DNA from: Brevundimonas vancanneytii
Lineage (GTDB): Bacteria > Pseudomonadota > Alphaproteobacteria > Caulobacterales > Caulobacteraceae
Length of the DNA: 36,284 bases
Reading direction: 5' to 3'
NCBI GenBank assembly: GCA_945861515.1
Contig: CAMAVA010000013.1
Coordinates: 1 to 36,284 of the forward strand
Shown here: positions 1 to 7,379 of the stretch, in pieces
How positions within the stretch are numbered: the first letter of the stretch is position 1
Layout: each line of letters starts with the position of its first letter
Notes under the pieces: model-generated
Seen by the model: the letters and a program-made list of their open reading frames with translations, nothing else
Told to the model about the DNA's origin: nothing
The model's database searches: none
Made by a program: the position numbers and the translations under genes

Positions 1-93
1 CCCGCCGGGAACCCCGCTCAGCCCCAGATGTCCGGCGAACACCGCCAGCACGGCCAGGCCCCGCAGGCCGTCGATGTCAGTCCTGTGAGTCAC
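1..93 (-). CDS. Acyltransferase family 3 (OafA/YrhL-like), N-terminal fragment
   Basis: Only the first 31 codons are inside the window; the gene continues past position 1. Reading from a GTG at 93, the peptide contains TDIDGLRGLAVLAVF followed by a His and then GVPGG. This is the hallmark opening of membrane acyltransferase-3 proteins (consensus roughly RPDIDGLRALAVLxVVxFH...VPGGFVGVD), including the conserved Arg and the His of the first membrane segment. Such enzymes O-acylate cell-surface polysaccharides at the inner membrane. The start is inferred from the family: the DIDGLR motif normally lies within the first ten residues. It is transcribed divergently from the RTX gene at 324. The family call rests on about 30 residues, but the motif is distinctive. 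Confidence 0.75.
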   Translation of the reverse strand, partial: MTHRTDIDGLRGLAVLAVFAGHLGLSGVPGG

Positions 94-323
94 TTGTGGC
101 CCGTCCCGCAAGCGGCGCTTTCAGCATTGGCGGGGCGGGAGGGCAAGGGTTTCCAGGGCCTGAGGGCCGGATCATCGGGCAATGAACTTGGTGGAGCGGG
201 CCCGAGAAACTCGCCCTGAAATTGCCAGTGTCGCTCTTGAACTTTAAGGAGGCTTCAGCCATTCTCTTTGCCGGGGCAGAACGGTCATTCCGCCAGTATC
301 CCTGCAGATGGTGAGGGCAGGCC

Positions 324-2345
324 ATGAAGCTTGGCAGGAATTTCGGATTTCTACAGGAAGCAGGCTGGGATACGGAAATCGAAGACTTGGGCTGGACCGG
401 GCCCAACCCCTACCGGTCCGCAGTTCTGAGATCCGGCACAGACGCCGGATCCGTCGAGGTTGCCAACGCCTCCGGGGTCATCAAGGGAACGATCGATGAC
501 GACACGATCGCGGGAACGGAAGCTGACGATGACATCCGCGGCCGGGAGGGCGACGACAACCTTGACGGAGGCGAAGGCGACGACATCCTGGACGGCGGTC
601 GCGGCGACGACAACCTGTCAGGCGGTTCGGGCAATGACGTTCTGAGTGGCCGCGATGGAAACGATGTCCTGGTAGGCGGCGCGGGCGATGATGCGCTTCT
701 GGGCGGATACGGAATTGACACGCTCTATGGGGATGGTGCGCCAAGGATGGCGCCACCCGGCTTTTTCACGGACGGCGACGGTTTGGTCACCAAGCCAGCC
801 GGCCTGGGCAACGCCAGCCTTGCAAATGCTCTCGACATCTCGAGCGAGTTCCATTTCGCGGCCAACCCCGACATTGCGGATTCGGCCTTCACGCCGCACG
901 TCACGATCAAGGGGGCGGGCGATGACTCCAAGGACTACTATAAAATCGAGTTGACTGCCGGCACCACGATCACGCTCGATATGGACAATATTCCGTATGA
1001 GTTTGATAGTTTCGTAACAATTTTCAACGCCGAGGGTTTAATTCTAGCTTATAATGATGACTCTTTTTACGATCCCGGAACAATTGATTATTATGACTCA
1101 TTTCTTACTTATACTATCGAAACAAGTGGAATTTTTTATATTGAAGTGAGACAGTATTTTGATGAGTATATTCCAGTGGGAGCTGATTATAATCTGAACG
1201 TCTCCGTCTCTGTTCCCTCATTAGCAGACTTCGAGGCGGGAGACGACGTTCTTGAAGGAGGGGCTGGCGATGACGTCCTGTATGGCGGCCTCGGCGACGA
1301 TATCCTGAATGGTGGTCTGGACGATAACCGTCTGGATGGCGGAGACGGTCAGGACACAGCCTCTTTCGCCCAATCGCTCGGCGGCGTGGTCGCTAATCTG
1401 GCCGCTGGCTACAGCAGTCGTTCCGGAGGATACGACATCCTCGTCTCCATCGAGGCGCTGATCGGCTCTGACCTCAACGACTCCCTACGGGGCGACACAA
1501 GGTCCAACAGTCTGCAAGGCGGGCTCGGAGCGGACACCCTCTCTGGCGGCGATGGGGATGACGTCCTGTCCGCTGGCCTCGCCGGCCAGGGCTCGGATGA
1601 TGCCGATCGGCTGTTTGGCGGCGCCGGCGCCGACGGTCTTTACGGCGGACTCTATACAGTCTTCGATGGTGGCGCAGACTATGACATCGCAACCGTCTGG
1701 GCTGGCGGCACGTCGGGTCCCATTGACTTCGCCTATGGCGGATGGGCCAACGGCAAGGTCTATGAGATTTTCGTTGATGGCGTGGCCGCCGGCAGCGTGC
1801 GCGGAATCGAGGCCCTGACTTTCCATGCTGGCGAGTTTGACGACCGGATTGCCGGCGGCCTGGGGAACGACATTCTCTTGGGCAACGTCGGCGCTGACCG
1901 GCTCAAGGGCAATGACGGCGAAGACGTTCTGGATGGGGGTGCGGGTCGTGACCGCCTGCAGGGCGATCTGGGAGGGGATGTGCTGACCGGCGGAACCGGA
2001 GCTGACGTTTTCCTTTTCCGTAGCCTGCAGGACAGCCAGCTTGGCGGCGCCGACCTGATCCTCGATTTTTCGGATGACGATCAGATCGACCTGTCCTTCA
2101 TCGACGCAGACACCACGATCGAGGGCGACCAGGCCTTCCAGCTGGGCGCCGGCGGAGCGGCCGGGGACGTGACCATCACCTACGACGCCGCCAACGACCG
2201 GACGGTGATCAACCTCTATGTCGATGACAACGACAGCATCGACGGCCAGATCTGGCTGTCCGGCAACCAGACCGGGCGCTTGACGGTAACGCCGCCGACG
2301 GGTGCGGCGGGAGGCGGCGCCGGGGATTGGCCTCTGCTGACGTAG
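324..2345 (+). CDS. RTX-type calcium-binding secreted protein with internal PPC-like domain
   Basis: A 673-residue protein. Residues about 60-140 form a first block of glycine/aspartate nonapeptide repeats (GGxGxDxLx type), which fold as calcium-binding beta-rolls. Residues about 150-300 are a different, Tyr/Asp-rich module containing KDYYKIELTAGTTITLDM, resembling bacterial pre-peptidase C-terminal (PPC/DVUA0089-like) domains. RTX repeats resume from about 305 and continue to about 555. The last 110 residues, from GADVFLFRSLQDS, resemble the M10 serralysin-type C-terminal region that carries the type I secretion signal. There is no N-terminal signal peptide, as expected for type I export; no ABC exporter is visible nearby. 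No catalytic domain is recognised, so it may be structural or adhesive. DNA of the inserted module (about 985-1200) is strikingly AT-rich. The ATG at 324 follows a GAGGG-type ribosome site. Confidence 0.85.
   Translation: MKLGRNFGFLQEAGWDTEIEDLGWTGPNPYRSAVLRSGTDAGSVEVANASGVIKGTIDDDTIAGTEADDDIRGREGDDNLDGGEGDDILDGGRGDDNLSGGSGNDVLSGRDGNDVLVGGAGDDALLGGYGIDTLYGDGAPRMAPPGFFTDGDGLVTKPAGLGNASLANALDISSEFHFAANPDIADSAFTPHVTIKGAGDDSKDYYKIELTAGTTITLDMDNIPYEFDSFVTIFNAEGLILAYNDDSFYDPGTIDYYDSFLTYTIETSGIFYIEVRQYFDEYIPVGADYNLNVSVSVPSLADFEAGDDVLEGGAGDDVLYGGLGDDILNGGLDDNRLDGGDGQDTASFAQSLGGVVANLAAGYSSRSGGYDILVSIEALIGSDLNDSLRGDTRSNSLQGGLGADTLSGGDGDDVLSAGLAGQGSDDADRLFGGAGADGLYGGLYTVFDGGADYDIATVWAGGTSGPIDFAYGGWANGKVYEIFVDGVAAGSVRGIEALTFHAGEFDDRIAGGLGNDILLGNVGADRLKGNDGEDVLDGGAGRDRLQGDLGGDVLTGGTGADVFLFRSLQDSQLGGADLILDFSDDDQIDLSFIDADTTIEGDQAFQLGAGGAAGDVTITYDAANDRTVINLYVDDNDSIDGQIWLSGNQTGRLTVTPPTGAAGGGAGDWPLLT
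985..1200. other. AT-rich island inside the RTX gene
   Basis: Across roughly 215 bases the composition falls to about one third G+C by eye, with codons such as TTA, ATA, TAT and AAT that are almost absent from neighbouring genes. The reading frame stays open through it, and the island coincides with the second half of the PPC-like domain. It suggests a module acquired from an AT-rich source, or a region not yet ameliorated. Confidence 0.8.
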
Positions 2346-2376
2346 GGGACTGGCCCTTCCCGGCGGGTGGGCTGTA

Positions 2377-2400
2377 GAGCTCTGGCTTCGCACAGAGCTC
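2377..2400 (+). promoter_or_regulatory. Perfect 8-bp stem-loop just upstream of the EamA-type gene
   Basis: GAGCTCTG at 2377-2384 is the exact reverse complement of CAGAGCTC at 2393-2400, with an 8-nt loop. It lies between the RTX stop (2345) and the ATG at 2406, so the right arm covers the normal ribosome-binding position. No T-run follows, so it is not a standard intrinsic terminator. It could end RTX mRNA, protect its 3' end, or restrict translation of the next gene. Confidence 0.5.
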
Positions 2401-2405
2401 GCCCC

Positions 2406-3242
2406 ATGACCGCCCTTCCCGTCGCCGCCCTGATGATGCTGGCCTCGGGGGCGGTGCATGCGGTGGTCAATGCGATCCTCAAGTCGGGGCGGGACAAGAT
2501 GTCCAGCCGGGCGCTGATCGACGGGTTTTCCGGGCTGATCGTCCTGCCGGCAGTCTTTTTCGTCCCTCTGCCCATCGGCGCCTGGGGATGGCTGGCGGCC
2601 AGTGGGGCGGTGCATCTGGTCTATCTGGTCTGCCTCATCAAGGCCTTCGAGCGGGCCGACATGTCGGTGGCCTATCCCATCCTGCGGGGGGTAGCGCCGC
2701 TGCTCGCGGCTGTGGCGGCGGTGACCCTGTTCGCCGAACCCATCGGCTGGCTGACCGCCGCAGGCATCGGCCTGGTCTCGGTCGGTGTGCTGGTGGTGGG
2801 CCTGGGCCGACAGGTCGACAGGCGAGCGCTTGGCTGGGCCCTGGCGACGGGAACCTCTATCGCCGTCTATACGGTGATCGATGCGCAGGGGGTGCGGGCC
2901 GCGCCGTCGGCGTTCAGTTACATCGTCTGGATGTTCCTGTTGCTGGGGTTTGGCATCGGGCTGATCTTCGCCCTGTGGCGCGGTCCCCGGTTCCTGCTGG
3001 CGGCCCGGGCCGAGTGGAAGTCGGGGCTGGCGGCCGGCGCCCTGTCCATCGTCACCTATGGCCTGGCTCTCTGGGCGCTGCGACTGGGCGACACCCCCCG
3101 GCTGGCGGCCCTGCGGGAGACCTCGATCCTGTTCGCCACCCTGATCGCGGTATTCATTCTCAAGGAGCGTCTGACCGGCGGACGGCTGGCAGGCATCCTG
3201 TCCATCGCGGCCGGGGCCGCCGTGTTGCTGGTCGCGTCCTGA
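2406..3242 (+). CDS. EamA/DMT-superfamily transporter
   Basis: A 278-residue, very hydrophobic protein with about ten predicted membrane segments arranged as two similar halves, typical of drug/metabolite (EamA) carriers in the inner membrane. Family-like features are the first-half segment containing ADMSVAYPILRGVAPLLAA and, in the second half, LRETSILFATLIAVFILKERL. The latter is the characteristic REtSxxxAxlxaxxxLkErl pattern near the last helices. The substrate cannot be told from sequence. The ATG at 2406 begins directly at the first membrane helix; a GTG at 2367 would add 13 residues that look unrelated to the family. The gene is followed 60 bp later by a GNAT acetyltransferase on the same strand. 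Confidence 0.85.
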   Translation: MTALPVAALMMLASGAVHAVVNAILKSGRDKMSSRALIDGFSGLIVLPAVFFVPLPIGAWGWLAASGAVHLVYLVCLIKAFERADMSVAYPILRGVAPLLAAVAAVTLFAEPIGWLTAAGIGLVSVGVLVVGLGRQVDRRALGWALATGTSIAVYTVIDAQGVRAAPSAFSYIVWMFLLLGFGIGLIFALWRGPRFLLAARAEWKSGLAAGALSIVTYGLALWALRLGDTPRLAALRETSILFATLIAVFILKERLTGGRLAGILSIAAGAAVLLVAS

Positions 3243-3302
3243 CGGGAGCCCGAATCGCCGCTAAGCACGACCCAATTCACCGTCTCGGGACCCTGCGCCG
3301 TC

Positions 3303-3821
3303 ATGACCCACGCCATCCGCCGCTGCAGTCCGGACGACGCCAGCCGCCTGGCCCTGGTCGGACAGGCGACCTTTCTGGAGACCTATGCCGGGATCGTCGA
3401 TGGCGGCGACATCCTGCTGCATGGCCAGAAGACCCATTCCCCGGACTCCTATGCCGCCCTGGCCGCCGATCCGGTGGTGGACCTCTATCTGGCCGTCATG
3501 GCGCCGGACGATGCGCCGGTGGGGTTTGCCATGGTCAGCCCGCCGGACCTGCCGGTGACGACAGGCCCGGACGATCTGGAGCTGCGGCGGATCTATGTGC
3601 TGCATCGCTTTCATGGCGAGGGGCTGGGCCCCCGGTTGATGCAGACCGCCATCGACCGGGCCCGGGAGCGGGGGGCGCGGCGACTGCTGCTGGGCGCCTA
3701 TGGCGAGAACCACCGGGCGCTCGCCTTCTATCGCCGCAGCGGCTTTGTCCAGGTCGGGACCCGCATCTTCCATGTGGGCCAGAACGACTATGACGATGTC
3801 GTCCTGGCCCTGGAGCTGTAG
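3303..3821 (+). CDS. GNAT-family N-acetyltransferase
   Basis: A 172-residue single-domain protein of normal GNAT length. The acetyl-CoA-binding motif A is seen in LRRIYVLHRFHGEGLGPRLM, where R-F-H-G-E-G fits the RxxGxG pyrophosphate-binding signature. Motif B is present in GENHRALAFYRRSGF, the common N-x-x-A-x-x-F-Y-x-x-x-G-F arrangement, with the tyrosine often used as general acid. It would transfer an acetyl group to an amine of a small molecule, peptide or protein; the substrate is unknown. It lies just downstream of the EamA-type gene and may be co-transcribed with it. Its stop is 6 bp from the convergent stop of the MATE gene. Confidence 0.85.
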   Translation: MTHAIRRCSPDDASRLALVGQATFLETYAGIVDGGDILLHGQKTHSPDSYAALAADPVVDLYLAVMAPDDAPVGFAMVSPPDLPVTTGPDDLELRRIYVLHRFHGEGLGPRLMQTAIDRARERGARRLLLGAYGENHRALAFYRRSGFVQVGTRIFHVGQNDYDDVVLALEL

Positions 3822-3827
3822 AGGTCG

Positions 3828-5261
3828 TCAGCCCCTGGCCCGGGTCAGCAAGTGGAAGCGCAGGCTCATGGCCACCGCAGCCACCGCCAGGCCGAAGGCC
3901 AGGCCGATCCACACCCCCAGCCCCTGAAGGCCCAGACCCACCCCCAGGGCGATACAGACCGGGGCGCCGGCCAGCCAGTAGCTGCCGCCGGCGATGATCA
4001 TCGGCCAGCGCGCGTCCTTCAGGCCCCGCAGGGCCAGGGCCGCCACCACCTGCAGGGCGTCGAACAGCTGGAAGGCCGCCGCCACCTTCAGGAACACCGC
4101 CGCAAGGGCGATGACCTGCAGGTCATCCGGTCCCCGTCCGGCGATATAGAGCCCGGCGATCTGCTTGCCGAACAGGGCCATGGCAACCCCGAACAGCAGG
4201 ACGATCAGGGCGCCCATACCCATGGCGGTCAGGCCCGCCCGTCTGGCGCCGGCCATGTCGCCAGCGCCAGCGAACAGACCGACCCGCACCGTGGCGGCCA
4301 TGGCCACGCCGAGGGGCACCATGAAGGTCACCGAGGCAAAGTTCAGGGCCACCTGGTGCGCCGCAAGGGGCGTGGGGCCGAAGGTGCCCACCACCAGGGT
4401 CATGGCATTGAACAGCATGGCCTCGAACAGCATGGTCAGACCGATGGGCACCCCCAGCCGGAACTGTTCGGCCAGCTGCATCCAGGCCGGGACATGGAAC
4501 CGCCGGAACACCCGCACTGCCGCCAGCTTCGGCGTCAGGAAGATGACCAGCAGCATGGCGACAAAGGAGAACACCGCAGAGGCCGAGGTGGCGATCCCTG
4601 CCCCCACGATGCCCAGCTTCGGCGCGCCCAGATGGCCAAAGATCAGCATCCAGGCGACCACGAAGTTGAAGGCGACGGCGCAGAGCATGACCACCAGCGG
4701 CGCCCGGGGCATCTCCATGGCTGTGGCAAAGTTACGCAGCACCTGGAACCCGAAGGTGAAGGGCAGGCCAAAGCACAGCATGGCGGTGAAAAGGCCGGCA
4801 TCCCGGGCCAGGTTCGGCGCCTGTCCCAGGTGCACCAGGATCCATTCCGTCGACAGCAGGATGGGAAACAGCGGAAGGGTCAGCAGCACCGCCGCCCAGA
4901 GCCCCATCCGGACGATGGCCCGCACCCCGGCTTTCGCATCGGGCCTGGCCCCTAGCAGCTGGGCGATCATGGGCGATACGGCCATGGCGGGACCGGAGCC
5001 GAGCAGCCAGGTGAAGTAATAGACCGTATTGCCGATGGCGGCCGCCGCCAGGGCCGCCGTGCTGAGCCGGCCCAGCAGCACCACGTCGGTGGCCAGGATG
5101 GCCATCTGGGCCAGCTGGGTGATGACCAGCGGTCCGGACAGCACCAGGATGGCCCGGGCCTCCGCAATCCAGCCTGCGCGGTTGCCAGCGCTATTGAAAG
5201 ACCCGGCGACAATGCTGTCGCGGGGATGGGGCGAGGCGGTTCTCATGGCATCGTCGGACAT
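3828..5261 (-). CDS. MATE-family multidrug efflux transporter
   Basis: A 477-residue membrane protein with about twelve predicted helices in two homologous halves, the usual length for MATE/NorM exporters. The first helix region reads SGPLVITQLAQMAILATDVVL, matching the conserved P-x-x-x-x-x-L-x-x-x-x-x-x-x-D start of the family. The second half contains GVPIGLTMLFEAMLFNAMTL, which fits the family's G-x-P-x-x-x-x-x-x-x-E motif. Such proteins export cationic drugs in exchange for Na+ or H+. The start ATG at 5261 gives a hydrophilic leader of about 35 residues; a later start is possible. A terminator-like hairpin lies 58 bp upstream in the leader, suggesting possible transcription attenuation. 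Confidence 0.9.
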   Translation of the reverse strand: MSDDAMRTASPHPRDSIVAGSFNSAGNRAGWIAEARAILVLSGPLVITQLAQMAILATDVVLLGRLSTAALAAAAIGNTVYYFTWLLGSGPAMAVSPMIAQLLGARPDAKAGVRAIVRMGLWAAVLLTLPLFPILLSTEWILVHLGQAPNLARDAGLFTAMLCFGLPFTFGFQVLRNFATAMEMPRAPLVVMLCAVAFNFVVAWMLIFGHLGAPKLGIVGAGIATSASAVFSFVAMLLVIFLTPKLAAVRVFRRFHVPAWMQLAEQFRLGVPIGLTMLFEAMLFNAMTLVVGTFGPTPLAAHQVALNFASVTFMVPLGVAMAATVRVGLFAGAGDMAGARRAGLTAMGMGALIVLLFGVAMALFGKQIAGLYIAGRGPDDLQVIALAAVFLKVAAAFQLFDALQVVAALALRGLKDARWPMIIAGGSYWLAGAPVCIALGVGLGLQGLGVWIGLAFGLAVAAVAMSLRFHLLTRARG

Positions 5262-5318
5262 CGACGGGTCTCTTCCAGGTCTTTGACCCGGGCTGAACGA
5301 CTCGGAAAGCGGGCATGC

Positions 5319-5352
5319 AAAACCCCTCCGAAGCAGTCAGCTCGGGAGGGGG
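5319..5352 (-). terminator. Intrinsic terminator-like hairpin in the 5' leader of the MATE gene
   Basis: On the minus strand CCCCTCC pairs with GGAGGGG around a loop containing CTGACTGC, and the second arm runs straight into TTTT. This is a G+C-rich stem plus U-tract. It sits about 58-90 bp upstream of the MATE start on the same strand. It could terminate an upstream transcript, for example one covering the small frame ending at 5378, or act as an attenuator for the efflux gene. Confidence 0.55.
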
Positions 5353-5727
5353 CGAATGGGCTTCAATCCGGATGGATCTAGGCGGCGTTCTCCTCGCGAG
5401 CAGCGACAGTTTGCCCGTCGCCACAAAGGGCGGAGGGAACCTGCGCTTTGATCATGACAGGGGTCACGGTCACGGTTGAAAAGCTCACAAAGGGCGGCCG
5501 CAAAGGCCAGAACGTCCTTCGGGTAGGCTGACCCGCCGCCGAGGTCAACCCCGATATGTCAGCGGTTTTTGACACTGTTGCCGGAAAGTCACCGGCCCGG
5601 AGAGGGCTGATTTTCCGCATCCGGAGCATCGCAGGGTCGAGGCCGGTGTCTCATTGACCGGATTTCGTGACCGCCCGTGGAGCGGGTTGAAGCGGTGGGC
5701 CAATATCCGATCCCTGGCCGGCGCCCA

Positions 5728-5763
5728 TTGCAACCCGTTGGTTCAAGCCTTAGCTTAGCTAAG
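5728..5763 (+). promoter_or_regulatory. Putative promoter and palindromic operator of the toxin-antitoxin operon
   Basis: A possible -35 box TTGCAA (5728-5733) is separated by 17 bp from a possible -10 box TAGCTT (5751-5756). An exact inverted repeat, CTTAGC-TTA-GCTAAG (5749-5763), overlaps the -10 box and ends at the base before the antitoxin ATG. Antitoxins of this class commonly autorepress through palindromes over their promoter. Transcription would start at or near the ATG, so the mRNA may be leaderless; no ribosome site is visible. Confidence 0.5.
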
Positions 5764-6039
5764 ATGAAACAGGTCAATGTCCACCAGGCCAAGAGCCAGC
5801 TGTCGCAGTTGCTGGCCGCTGTCGAGGCCGGCGAAGAGGTGGTCATCGCCCGGGCGGGCAAGCCTGTGGCGCGGCTGGTGGCGGTCGCCGATGCGCCTGT
5901 CCGGAAGGTCTATCGCGAGCCGGGCGCCTGGGCCGGACAGGTCTGGTATGCCGATGACTATGACATGGCCGACCAGGAGATTCTCGAGGCCTTCGAGGAG
6001 TCCATTGCCGCACCCCTGTTCCCGGACGATCGCCCTTGA
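5764..6039 (+). CDS. Type II antitoxin, Phd/YefM family
   Basis: A 91-residue protein whose N-terminus MKQVNVHQAKSQLSQLLAAV, then EAGEEVVIARAGKPVARLV, is the classic Phd/YefM DNA-binding fold (x-x-x-A-K-x-x-L-S-x-L-L...G-x-x-v-x-I-x-r-x-G-x-P-v-A). The C-terminal half (WYADDYDMADQEILEAFEES) would be the disordered toxin-binding tail. It should neutralise the PIN-domain toxin encoded next and repress the operon. The ATG at 5764 is chosen because the family motif starts there; an upstream in-frame ATG at 5677 would add 29 unrelated residues. The stop overlaps the toxin start, so the two are translationally coupled. Confidence 0.9.
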   Translation: MKQVNVHQAKSQLSQLLAAVEAGEEVVIARAGKPVARLVAVADAPVRKVYREPGAWAGQVWYADDYDMADQEILEAFEESIAAPLFPDDRP

Positions 6040-6410
6040 GCCTGTTGCTGGACAGCAATGTGGTTGTCTGGTGGCTGGAAAATTCGACCCGGCTGAAGGC
6101 CGACCTCAAGGATATGCTCAATCATGAGCCCGACCTGGCCGTCAGCGTGATGACGCCCTGGGAACTCTGGATCAAGGCCGCGAGCGGACGGCTGAGCATT
6201 CCTGACGACCTGGTCGATCAACTGGCTCGCCACGGAATCTCAGTCCTGTCGCCAACACTCGGGGACGCCCGGCTGGCCGCCAGCCTGCCGCCCATCCATC
6301 GCGATCCCTTCGACCGGATGATCGTCGCCCAGGCCCTGAACCGTCGCGCAACCATCGTTACAGCCGACAGGGTGCTGGGGGACTACGGCGTTCAGATCCT
6401 GCTGATCTGA
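6036..6410 (+). CDS. PIN-domain ribonuclease toxin (VapC-like)
   Basis: A 124-residue PIN-domain protein. The four acidic residues expected for Mg2+-dependent RNA cleavage are visible: Asp6 in LLLDSN, Glu43 in MTPWELWIKA, Asp93 in HRDPFDRM and Asp111 in TADRVLGDY. The arrangement fits the VapC-like PIN subgroup commonly paired with Phd-type antitoxins. The start is TTG at 6036, overlapping the antitoxin stop by 4 bp; no ATG or GTG precedes the essential LLLDSN strand. When free of antitoxin it would cleave RNA (often initiator tRNA or rRNA in this family) and halt growth. All catalytic residues are present, so the module looks functional. Confidence 0.9.
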   Translation: MSLLLDSNVVVWWLENSTRLKADLKDMLNHEPDLAVSVMTPWELWIKAASGRLSIPDDLVDQLARHGISVLSPTLGDARLAASLPPIHRDPFDRMIVAQALNRRATIVTADRVLGDYGVQILLI

Positions 6411-6417
6411 AGTCGTT

Positions 6418-6452
6418 CCTCCCCCTGGCGCGCAGCGCCGGTACGGGAGAGG
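6418..6452. repeat. REP-like palindrome downstream of the toxin gene
   Basis: An inner perfect stem GGCGC-GCA-GCGCC (6427-6439) is flanked by partly complementary CCTCCCCC on the left and GGGAGAGG on the right, making a longer imperfect palindrome. It has no T-run. Its make-up matches the short pyrimidine/purine-rich intergenic palindromes common in Caulobacterales genomes, as I recall them. Confidence 0.45.
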
Positions 6453-6540
6453 CGACGGCTGTCGTTGGACAGTCGACGGTTGGGATCCTCAATGGACCTT
6501 CAAAAGAGCCCGGCCGAAGACGGCGTCAAACGGTCGTGGT

Positions 6541-6607
6541 GACCCCCTCCACCATCGCTTTCGCGATGGTCCCGCTCCCCCAATCCGGCCCTGCGGGCCG
6601 GGGGAGG
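6541..6607. repeat. Pair of REP-like hairpins beside the isomerase gene
   Basis: Two adjacent perfect stems are present. One is ACCATCGC-TTTC-GCGATGGT (6551-6570). The other is CCGGCCC-TGC-GGGCCGG (6585-6601), nested within outer arms CTCCCCC and GGGGGAG. They lie just beyond the stop of the minus-strand isomerase gene (6609). Neither strand shows a T-run, so they look like a repeat element that may stabilise or end the transcript rather than a classical terminator. Confidence 0.55.
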
Positions 6608-6608
6608 A

Positions 6609-7208
6609 TCAAGCTAACGCCTCCTCGACCTGGGCCAGGCGTTCCTTGCCGAAGAAGATCTCGTCGCCGACGAAGAAGGTCGGGATGCCGAAGGTTCCCC
6701 GCGCCACGGCGGCGTCGGTGTTGGCGGCCAGCAGGGCCTTGGCTTCCGGGGACTGAGCAGCCGCCAGCAGGGCGGCGGCGTCGAGGCCCGCCTCGTTCAG
6801 GACGGTCGCCACCACTTCGGGATCGTCCATCTTGGCGCCCTTTTCCCACATGGCGGTGAGGACGGCGTCCATATAGGGGCCGGCCACGCCCTGCAGCTGA
6901 GCGGCGCAGAAGCCCCGCATGATCAGCAGGGTGTTCATGGGAAAATGCGGGTTCATGCGGAAATCGGTCAGGCCGTGCCGGGCCACGAACCGGCGGGTTT
7001 CCAGCATCTCGTATTCCATCTTGCCCTTGACCGGCCCAAAGGCGACGAAGGGAGCCTGGTTGCCGGTGGCCTTGAAGATGCCGCCCAGCAGGCAGGGGAT
7101 GACGGTCATCTCGGCCCCCGTACGCTCCAGGATGCCGGGCAGCACCTTCCAGCAGAGATAGGCGTTGGGGCTGGCGAAATCGAAGATGAACTCGAGGGTC
7201 CTGGCCAT
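6609..7208 (-). CDS. DsbA-family 2-hydroxychromene-2-carboxylate isomerase-like protein
   Basis: A 199-residue protein of the thioredoxin-fold DsbA/kappa-GST group. The start MARTLEFIFDFASPNAYL matches the (F/Y)xFDxxSPxxYL opening of HCCA isomerases, with Ser13 at the usual catalytic serine position in place of a CxxC motif. The C-terminal GTFGIPTFFVGDEIFFGKERL is the conserved cis-Pro and FGxxRL block. In naphthalene degradation this enzyme isomerises 2-hydroxychromene-2-carboxylate using glutathione. No other ring-degradation genes are nearby, so here it is probably a general glutathione-dependent isomerase. The upstream region is shared with the divergent phage-like cassette. Confidence 0.88.
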   Translation of the reverse strand: MARTLEFIFDFASPNAYLCWKVLPGILERTGAEMTVIPCLLGGIFKATGNQAPFVAFGPVKGKMEYEMLETRRFVARHGLTDFRMNPHFPMNTLLIMRGFCAAQLQGVAGPYMDAVLTAMWEKGAKMDDPEVVATVLNEAGLDAAALLAAAQSPEAKALLAANTDAAVARGTFGIPTFFVGDEIFFGKERLAQVEEALA

Positions 7209-7379
7209 GGCGGGGTCGTCCGATGCTGATCGTTGGAAATCCGGTCCCCAAGCTCACCCCATTCGAAGGGGTCCGTAAAGAAAAAAAACGCACTCGCGGC
7301 TTTTCCGGTGACCTCGTCGACATGGGATAATGGTCTCGCCGCTTCGATCGGCGCCCCACCCCATTGCCGGAGAGCCAGC

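Larger units (their letters stand above)
5262..5763. other. Intergenic region between MATE and antitoxin genes
   Basis: About 500 bp without a gene I can support. It holds the minus-strand hairpin at 5319-5352 and, on the right, the toxin-antitoxin promoter. A minus-strand open frame from 5629 to 5378 ends about 25 bp before the hairpin. Its last part, from an ATG at 5455, could encode a 25-residue peptide starting MIKAQVPSAL. It has no convincing ribosome site or recognisable family. No tRNA-like or known ncRNA structure was recognised. Confidence 0.4.

Noticed and set aside
28-219. Plus-strand open frame of 63 codons at the window start
   Set aside because: It overlaps the acyltransferase start on the other strand, and its product shows no family features or ribosome site.
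500-720. Repeated DNA in the RTX gene as a CRISPR-like array
   Set aside because: The periodicity is the 9-codon RTX protein repeat with variable bases; there are no identical repeats with unique spacers.
2588-3793. Long plus-strand frame (401 codons) across the transporter and acetyltransferase genes
   Set aside because: Gly/Arg/Pro-rich product typical of a high-GC shadow frame; both underlying genes are clear in another frame.
5580-5760. Possible tRNA or small RNA
   Set aside because: Looked for T-loop and acceptor-stem pairing around a GGTCGAGGCC segment; no cloverleaf could be formed.
7233-7379. N-terminal extension of the connector by 49 codons
   Set aside because: The extra residues do not resemble connector proteins, and a better-placed GTG with a ribosome site exists at 7380.
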